Assembly (NCBI GenBank): GCA_001695595.3
Contig: MBPM02000102.1
Span: forward strand, 62,001 to 126,000
From: Plasmopara viticola
Lineage: Eukaryota; Oomycota; Peronosporomycetes; Peronosporales; Peronosporaceae
Length of the DNA: 64,000 nucleotides
Reading direction: 5' to 3'
The number at the start of each line of letters is the position of its first letter. Positions within the stretch are counted from its first letter, which is position 1. Below the pieces are notes generated by a model. That model was given only the letters and a program-made list of their open reading frames with translations, did no database searches and was not told where the DNA came from. Below are positions 57,001-64,000 of the stretch, piece by piece. A program made the position numbers and the translations under genes.

Positions 57001-60000
57001 GCGCATTGGAGGAAAATCTTCCTTTTTGAGGAAGCGTGAAATTGCACCATACAACGCATCAGACGATGTATCTACTCGCTTTTTCTGGTTCAATTTCGAA
57101 AAGGTCGGTTCCAATGCATCACCATCAACTAAATCTTTAGCAGGGACATCCACAAGTTGCGTGGCTCGGCATTGTGGTGGAGTATGTTCACCTGAAATCG
57201 TCTGCTCATTTATTTCAAGACCGTCGGAATCATCACTTTCGGAGCCTTCAAAACCCTGCTCATCGTCCGATCCATCACGACCTATCGGGTCGACAGGAAC
57301 AGCTCGAAAACTCTCATGTCGTACGGCATACAAAGCAAACTGCGTTGCTTCAACATCTGCAGCATCAAAAAGCGTCGGCGGAATCGATTGATCAATTAAG
57401 TCCTTGGCAGAATTTTCTATCACGTGGTCAATATCTCTTATAATCGACGATGACACGCCCAGTTTGGGTTTGCTATCCGTATCCTCCAAATAGAAGCTGT
57501 ACAGGCGTCTTGCAATGAAGAGGATGGATACTATCTTCGAGTCGAAATCACTATCTTGCAAATCATCGAATAGCTGCCGCGTCGAATCCAATCTGCAACG
57601 GGTAAGAATTTCTCGAAACGAATGCACGTTGCCATTCGCACTTTTTGCCGCCACGGCCTCTCTGAAAACTTCCACTGCATCGTGGAACTCCAAACTGCGT
57701 CGGATTGATGTGTCGGCTTTGTCTAGTGGCGGGCAACTTAGGGGCCACAACAATTCATCAGCATATGTAATCTTGTCTTTCTCACTTGGACACTTGTCGG
57801 CATCTATGTGCGTAGCAGACATTCGGCCTTCGTATGTATAGTCTCGTGCAAGTCTTAGCCGCATTCGTTTAGGTCCTTCCGTCGGATCGAGTTTGTAGCC
57901 AAGTGACTTGCGTTGAAATATTCTTCTCTGCGGCTCCAATTCGGTTGCAAAATCAAGAAATGCAGCTCCAACTTGCCACCGTCCGGTCTGCCAAATGTTT
58001 CGCGTGTTGGCTAGACGCAATGAGAGCTCACGCCATTGGAACACTCCATCGTTCATCGACTCGAGCGCACTGTCCCGAATGCTCGTGTATTTTAGCGCTG
58101 TGTTCTTTGCAACAATTTCGCATTGATCGAACTCAAGGCTGTCGTTAAAATTACTTCTGGTCTCATCAAATTTAGGGCCAGGACGCAGAGGGAAATTAAT
58201 GTCAAGGCTTAGCTCTGTCCCATCAATGCCAGCTGAGAGACTTCGGACGCTAATACACGACAAGAGAACGTCCAACGAATGCCGATATATTGCTTTGGAT
58301 TTTACAACAATGAGGTCGTCTAAATAAGTAGTCGATTCGGCTATCCAATGCTGAAATTGACTCCAGATCTCTTGGTTCAGCAAAAGATTCGAGCTGCTGG
58401 CTTGATCGCTCTGACGCACATCATCCGGGATATGAAGAGCATACAATAACCGGTCAAAGCCACCATGGAAAAGGTCAATCGTTGCGTCTTTCTTGGTCGA
58501 CGTGATCGTTTGCAACACAGACGTTCGCGGCTCCACGATCAAGAATTCTTTGAGCACGTCAAAGCGCTGATCAATCATATACTGCCACATCAAAATCGCA
58601 AAATGGCGAACTCTTGCCGAGTCGTCCATGAGCATACGATACAGCTGGAAAGAAAGTGCGGAAATAAAGCAGCGATCAGACTCAACACCGATTCCAAATT
58701 CTTTGTGTGCGTTTGCACTTAAACTTCGAACACGATGCATGAAGTGAGGTGAACGTCCTGATGATGCATGATACGGTTCAAGGCCACTGCTTGCGTCGCT
58801 GCTTGTACTCTGCGCTTTGATGCCGCAACAAACCAAACCTTGCCATTTTGGTTGTTGTAAAAAAATGTGTTTCGACTCGATCATACAAGTAAGTAATTGA
58901 GAAGAAATGGACAGGTTCTTTCCGTGCGCATGATTTAGTTCGATCAGCATTACGGTCTGCAAGCAGTAAATAAGCACTCCATAGAATAATTGAAACTGCT
59001 TTTCTCCCAAGACTTCGGCAATCGCGGGCAAAGAGCACAAATCACAGCAAGACAACAAAAACATGACAGCATCGACTCCGAAACAAGTGAGAGCAGTATC
59101 TTCAATACCTTGAGAGTCTGTTTCAAAGACACGGAATGTGTTGGCGCCCAACTCCTGACCATTGGAAGAAAAATCCTGCGAGTTCGACACTTCCACGTTA
59201 TGATTTTGCTCATCTGCCAAATATCGAGCGAGTGCTACGCACACAGTGCATAAATTTCTCATAAAAAGTAAAGAGGTGTTGGCACTCAGAACTTTCTGTC
59301 TCTCAAGTACATATTTCAGTAGCGCTAACCAGCACTTTTGCCCTGCTACACGTGTTCGAAATAAATTGTTTTGCTTGGAGGCAGACTCATCAAGTGCTTC
59401 TAAGAACAGCAACATTAAAGCCCCAAACTCATTTCCAGACAATGCCCGAGTCATGATGACCTGAGTGAAACTCACACAGGAACCAATTATTGACGTAGAA
59501 ACACTCTTTTCAACACCCATAAATTCAACTAATTTCTCGAGCGTATTACACAACGCGCTTGGTGAAGTTGACGAGCTGTTTTCCTGCATCGCGCTATAGA
59601 GTGAGTGACTACTTTTGAGATTACTTGTAGTGGGGCTAGCGTCCGTACAAATGAACATACATTGCGCAAGAATACGAAACAACGTTCCGCTTGATTTGCA
59701 CACTGCAGCAAAAAACGCCGAGCTCGTTTTTACTTGGCCCACCAGAATTTCCAGCACAATCACAGTTACTTCTGTAGCAACACTGTTGCTGACCATTCGA
59801 CAGTTGAGATGTAGTAAATCTCCAATTAGTTCCCACACATTATCAGCCAACATGTCTGCATCTGGAGTTGATTGCTTCAAGCCCAGTTCAGTGGCAGAAA
59901 GCGTGACGGGATCACTGTAGCCCACGTCACCGATAGGTATGTCAAAAACATACGCAAGCAGCGGGATAAACATGCAACAATTGGTGTTGTAATTTCGCAG

Positions 60001-63000
60001 CACTCTCTTTAACTTATGCATCAAGTGCGTCTGACACAGCAGATGTTCTGCGAAAGCCGGGTGAGATTGGGCAAGTGAAAAGAGAATTCGGAGTGACAAC
60101 AAAGCTTCCGTGGCCGCCCACGGTCCTTCCTCTTGACCTTGACCGATCACATCTAAAAACACATTTGCCAGACCATTAACAGGGTAGGCCATTGAGAAAT
60201 CTATCCCAGGTATCGAGGAGCTTTCAGCTTGAGGTGATTTTAGAGAGGTCGCCTCGAGATTATTACCATTGTCAAAGTGACTTTCCTCTCTCTTCTTGGC
60301 TTGTGGGTCGTTTGCTCCACGGTACAAAATTGCTTCTACAATAGTGTCAGATAGTCGCTGCAAAGACACGTTTGGCTTTGCACCCAAATCCCCGCTATTC
60401 GCGATATGTGCCGCATCATTCTCGATCTCGTGAAGTAAGAATTGAAGCAAAATGATGCGAATGGGGCTTTCTCGTGCGTGCAAGTCGCCATTAGTCATGG
60501 AAAGCAGCAACATCTCGCCTATATCAACTAAGTCATCCACATGACTTTCCATGCGTATAAACGCTCTTAGCAAAGACAGAGTGTATTGTAGAATTGCTTC
60601 GAGCGAGGGCTCAAGAAACTTTGGAAAGCACCATCTCATCTCGAGTCCAGCAGCTTGATCCATTTCGCACGGCTCGTTTCCTAGCTCTGTCAGGTACGTC
60701 AAAAGCCACTGAAAAAAATTCGCTCTTCGTAATTGACGGGCGTTGAACAAAGCGTTCGGATTTGCAATTACTAGCAAGTCCATCAGGAGTGACATTAGCT
60801 GGCACTGCAGATGATGGGGCAGCTTTTTGCGGAGTTCCATATTTAACAGTATACGAGCTAGAGCCATTGAATCCACGATAACTGGATGAGCTAGCTTTGG
60901 AGGCTTCGTCATCTCGCTAGTGTTTGTCGTCGCATAAGGCATCAGTGTCCCCGCCACGGCGAGACGAACAGTACACGTAAGCACCTTTTCATCGACCAAA
61001 TTCGCCCGTGTGCATAAGAGGGCAGCGATTAAGTTGTAGCCGTTGGACTCGATGCACTCTGCCAAGCAACACGCATTCCTTCGCAGTACTTTGACCAGCA
61101 TCTTAAGAACAAGGTAAAAGTCACAACGTCGGGTCGCATGATCCAACAATGGAAAAATCACCTGTCCAAGGCCTCCAAGGGAAGGTAACGACCGAGCTAA
61201 ATCAAAGCCATTAAACGGGGTACAGTCGACGTAATGGACCTGGGTATGACTTAAAATCGGTGAGCTTGACCGATCACAGGAAGAGGTGTTCACTGTAAAC
61301 AAAACAGTATCTTCCGAGAGATTGCAGGTCTGTAGCAACGACTCAAATTCAGCACCAAAAGCACTCATTGCACACTCGTCGCTGATAAGAATTCGAAAAG
61401 CGGGCACCTTGATCCGTTCCTTGCGAAAAGGTCCACCACTTCCCCCCGCTGCAAGCCGCAAACCTTCTGTTAGTTCTTCCTTTTTCGCAATCATCGATTC
61501 TGCCAACAACGCAGCTCCAGCAGCGACGGCGTCATTTGCTGTGACTGGGGTCATGTTCGCAGCGATAGCAGTTAAATCGTTCCAGTCGCGACACTGACGT
61601 CGGCACGCGCGCCCTAATCTGATAAGATTTAACCTCTGAGCCAATGTCGCTAATTCAATACCGCGGTCGGCGGCTTGAGCTAAGTGGAAGCTTGCACGCG
61701 CTTCTTGCCAATCCCCAACGGCGCGATACGAATGTCCACTGAAGTGGTGGGCAAAGGCTGGACCTAGTGAAAACATCCCAGCCACCATTCTGCTCGTAAA
61801 CAATTCATCTGTGAGCCATGTTGGTCCAATCTTCCAGGACAAAGCTGAATGGGGACTACACACTTGCGCATCACTGCCGATGAATGCTTGAAAAGAACCA
61901 ACAGAGGGGGCTGCCGGAAAGTTTAGTTTCTTGGTCGCAATTTCTCGTCCGTCGATGTAAACCGTAACCAGCGAGCTTCCCATAACAGATTTCCGGTGTG
62001 TGAATGCGAAGTGGTGCCAGTCTTGTATTCGATTTGTCACCTCGGCTTGTGAATTTTCAGTAGAAATTTTGTTGGTGGAGCGAGCAGGCCTTAAGTCATC
62101 GATCGCTATTTCGTCAAAAACGACTGATGTTCGATTAATACTGGAATTCATGCTGGGCCCTGAATTTACAGCCCCGGTATGGAAACAAAGAAGACCTGTT
62201 GAGTGCTCGAAGAATGCGCGTGTGTAGCTACCAGAGGTCTCTAATGAGTAAATCGAGACAATGCACGCGGAACCTTCCTCTGCTTCACTTAATGTATCCC
62301 TGTGGATAGTGATGTCAGCGCTACTTGCAACACCAAACGCACTCAGCACCGCATTGTTTAAATTCACATCACCGTTCAGCACACTTTGATCAATTATCTT
62401 ATTGAAGTTATGGCACTGTTCCAATGCATGCCACCACCTTTTCATCATCGCTGAATCAGCACAGCTAGCTCGAAAAGTTCGTGCGTCTGACACAAATGAC
62501 CATTCCAATGGACCCGTTCGAGCAACATTGGTCACATCAAATTCGCCGATAGAAGTGTCATGGTCAGTCGCTCGATCTTTTGATGCAAACAGCTTTAAAA
62601 TTGCACCTTCCAAGACCCCATATACATTTCTTCGTTCCTCGTGATTACCCTCCGGAACGAAACATAAGTCGCCTTCACACAATGGATGTAACGGCGTCGT
62701 TGCTTTCGTTCTTAATGCCGAGCTCTTTGCGAAATCATGAGCACCTGAGGCAGGGAACCGAAGCCAGCACGAGAATGAGTATCCCGATGACGGGGGCCAC
62801 GTTCGGTTAGTACTATTCACAATATGCACATATTGCCCAGTCTGTCCAGATCCTTGTGGTTTACCCACAGAAATATGGCGGACAACAGGAATCTTCAGTA
62901 GACGCTGAAGCAAAAGCAGCCCCGTCTCTACAATTACATTGTCTAATGTCTCCTCTTTGGAAGAAGAAATGCAGTCATTGTTCAAAAGCTTTGGCATTAC

Positions 63001-64000
63001 TCTGCCCACCAGTCTGAGAACATGATGCGATTGCGGAATCGAAAGATCCTCTTCCAGCACAATTGCCGTTATCCAATTCAATAAGTGTCGATTAAGCGGA
63101 TCCTTTGCATCTTTAATTTTGTCAATAATATTCGAATTATTCATCCAATCGAATACTCCGGCTCGTACAAGACGTATGGCCCTCTCCTTTCTAGATATCA
63201 GACTTGCATCGCTTTTACATTCCAGCATTGCATACAACTTTAACATTGTGTCGATGGCGATACGCTCAGGCAAATTAATCAGTAATTGAAAAAAAATATA
63301 GACAGCGTCGCCGTTCAGTATTTCAATGTGGACGGTGCCACTTGCGATAAGGTCAAATACTCGTTGCAATATCAGTTCTCTTTTGCTCGTTTGCATATAG
63401 CCAGATGTAACAATGCAGCTTGTGATGGTCACATACCCGTTAATAGACTTGAAGTACTCAACATTGTCATTCTGACCAAGTCGCTGATCAAGAGACATAT
63501 TAAATAATTCCAGCACGACGTCCATCATCTGAAACACACTGTCTTTTGACTCACTATTCGCAAGCATATTCTCAGATAAAAACAGCGCAATTAAATTTTC
63601 ATATCCCTGACATCGCCTCCACGGTGCTGCAGCTGCTGGTCCACCTGCCTTGAGTATATCCATCAAAACGTAAAGTAGGGCTTGTTGTCGCCAAGCGAAT
63701 CCATGAAAGCGCTTTAGCAATCCTAAAATTGCGCCAATGTCCAACTCCACCCCACTCTGTAGCAATGGCAGCTGGCTTGCTCTTTCGTGGCTACTTGTAT
63801 CTTGTAGAATCATTGCAAGCTCTGTGAATGAAGACATGACAGAAAATACTTCCAAATGCGAGCGATCCTCCTTAACGATGTCAAACGGGGTAACTACGGC
63901 ATCGCACGAAACGATTACCTCAGTTATAACGTATAGTGATTGATGTGCAAGCGATTGTCTAAAGCGAGCAGATTCCTGCATATTATGGCGCAGCATCAAG
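54076..64000 (-). CDS. giant BEACH-domain / WD40 protein (5' end outside window)
   Basis: The first visible exon runs from beyond 64000 to 54907 (over 3000 codons without interruption). Exons 54599-54832 and 54076-54525 follow, joined by 74- and 73-nt GT-AG introns in phase 0. In order: armadillo-like helical repeats; a concanavalin-A-like lectin domain (62840-61770) that appears to contain an inserted PH-like domain (62650-62400: YGVLEGAILKLF, then WWHALEQC); more helical repeats; a PH-BEACH domain (about 56640-56460); a BEACH domain (about 56380-55500) with YPVFPWVIADY, FHYGTHYSCSAYV, LIPEFFYLPEFL and LPPWAHNDPREF; and WD40 repeats to the end (GGQDAVVNLM, ADRSVLLWDL, GHANGAIAFW). Family members such as WDFY3/Alfy, LYST and neurobeachin act in autophagy, lysosome size or vesicle traffic. 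The C-terminal order resembles the WDFY3/LYST group. Subfamily needs a tree. Confidence 0.93.

Noticed and set aside
1..64000. CRISPR arrays, operons, ribosome binding sites or bacterial origins
   Set aside because: The window is eukaryotic nuclear DNA with spliceosomal introns; no regularly spaced repeats were seen.

Overview
The window reads as nuclear DNA of an oomycete, most likely a Peronosporales species (Phytophthora or a downy mildew). The evidence is compact genes with short GT-AG introns (mostly 50-90 nt), a catalytically dead trypsin-like protein of the glucanase-inhibitor type, an EGF-repeat leishmanolysin, flagellar tubulin-modifying enzymes, four-domain and one-domain voltage-gated channels, and worn Ty1/copia retrotransposon fragments in AT-rich gaps. 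Exon models below were built by hand from splice sites, reading phase and family similarity; no search or transcript data were available.

Region by region: 1-1571 holds the 3' part of a coiled-coil gene. 3064-3804 (-) is a secreted protease homologue that lacks two of three catalytic residues. 3805-11868 is an 8-kb gene-poor stretch with at least two dead copia fragments. 11869-22920 is dense: a BED-finger/RraA fusion, the exon-junction protein Y14 (RBM8A), a ten-exon EEEE-type voltage-gated calcium-channel-like gene, a divergent cyclic-nucleotide-binding/RGS protein, the NatA partner HYPK, and a mitochondrial-type nucleoside diphosphate kinase. After a 1.4-kb AT-rich gap come cereblon (CRBN) head-to-head with a PDZ protein, then a 1275-residue single-exon fusion of a papain-like fold, two cNMP-binding domains and a mitochondrial carrier.

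33119-38483 carries a TTLL3/8-like tubulin glycylase, CCDC22 of the Commander complex, and the TTLL1 polyglutamylase, packed tail-to-tail and then head-to-head. 38956-41672 is a ten-exon CLC chloride channel in which both gating glutamates are replaced and one intron appears to be GC-AG. 43519-54000 holds a Kv-like potassium channel with a C-terminal Cys-rich tail, an R2R3 Myb factor, a small predicted membrane protein, and a large EGF-repeat leishmanolysin. The right end (54076-64000) is the 3' two thirds or so of a giant BEACH/WD40 protein that runs off the window.

Taken together the window is rich in membrane excitability (calcium-type, chloride and potassium channels), cyclic-nucleotide and G-protein signalling (two separate cNMP-binding architectures) and axoneme tubulin modification. 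These fit the biology of a motile zoospore stage, but no shared regulation can be shown from sequence alone.
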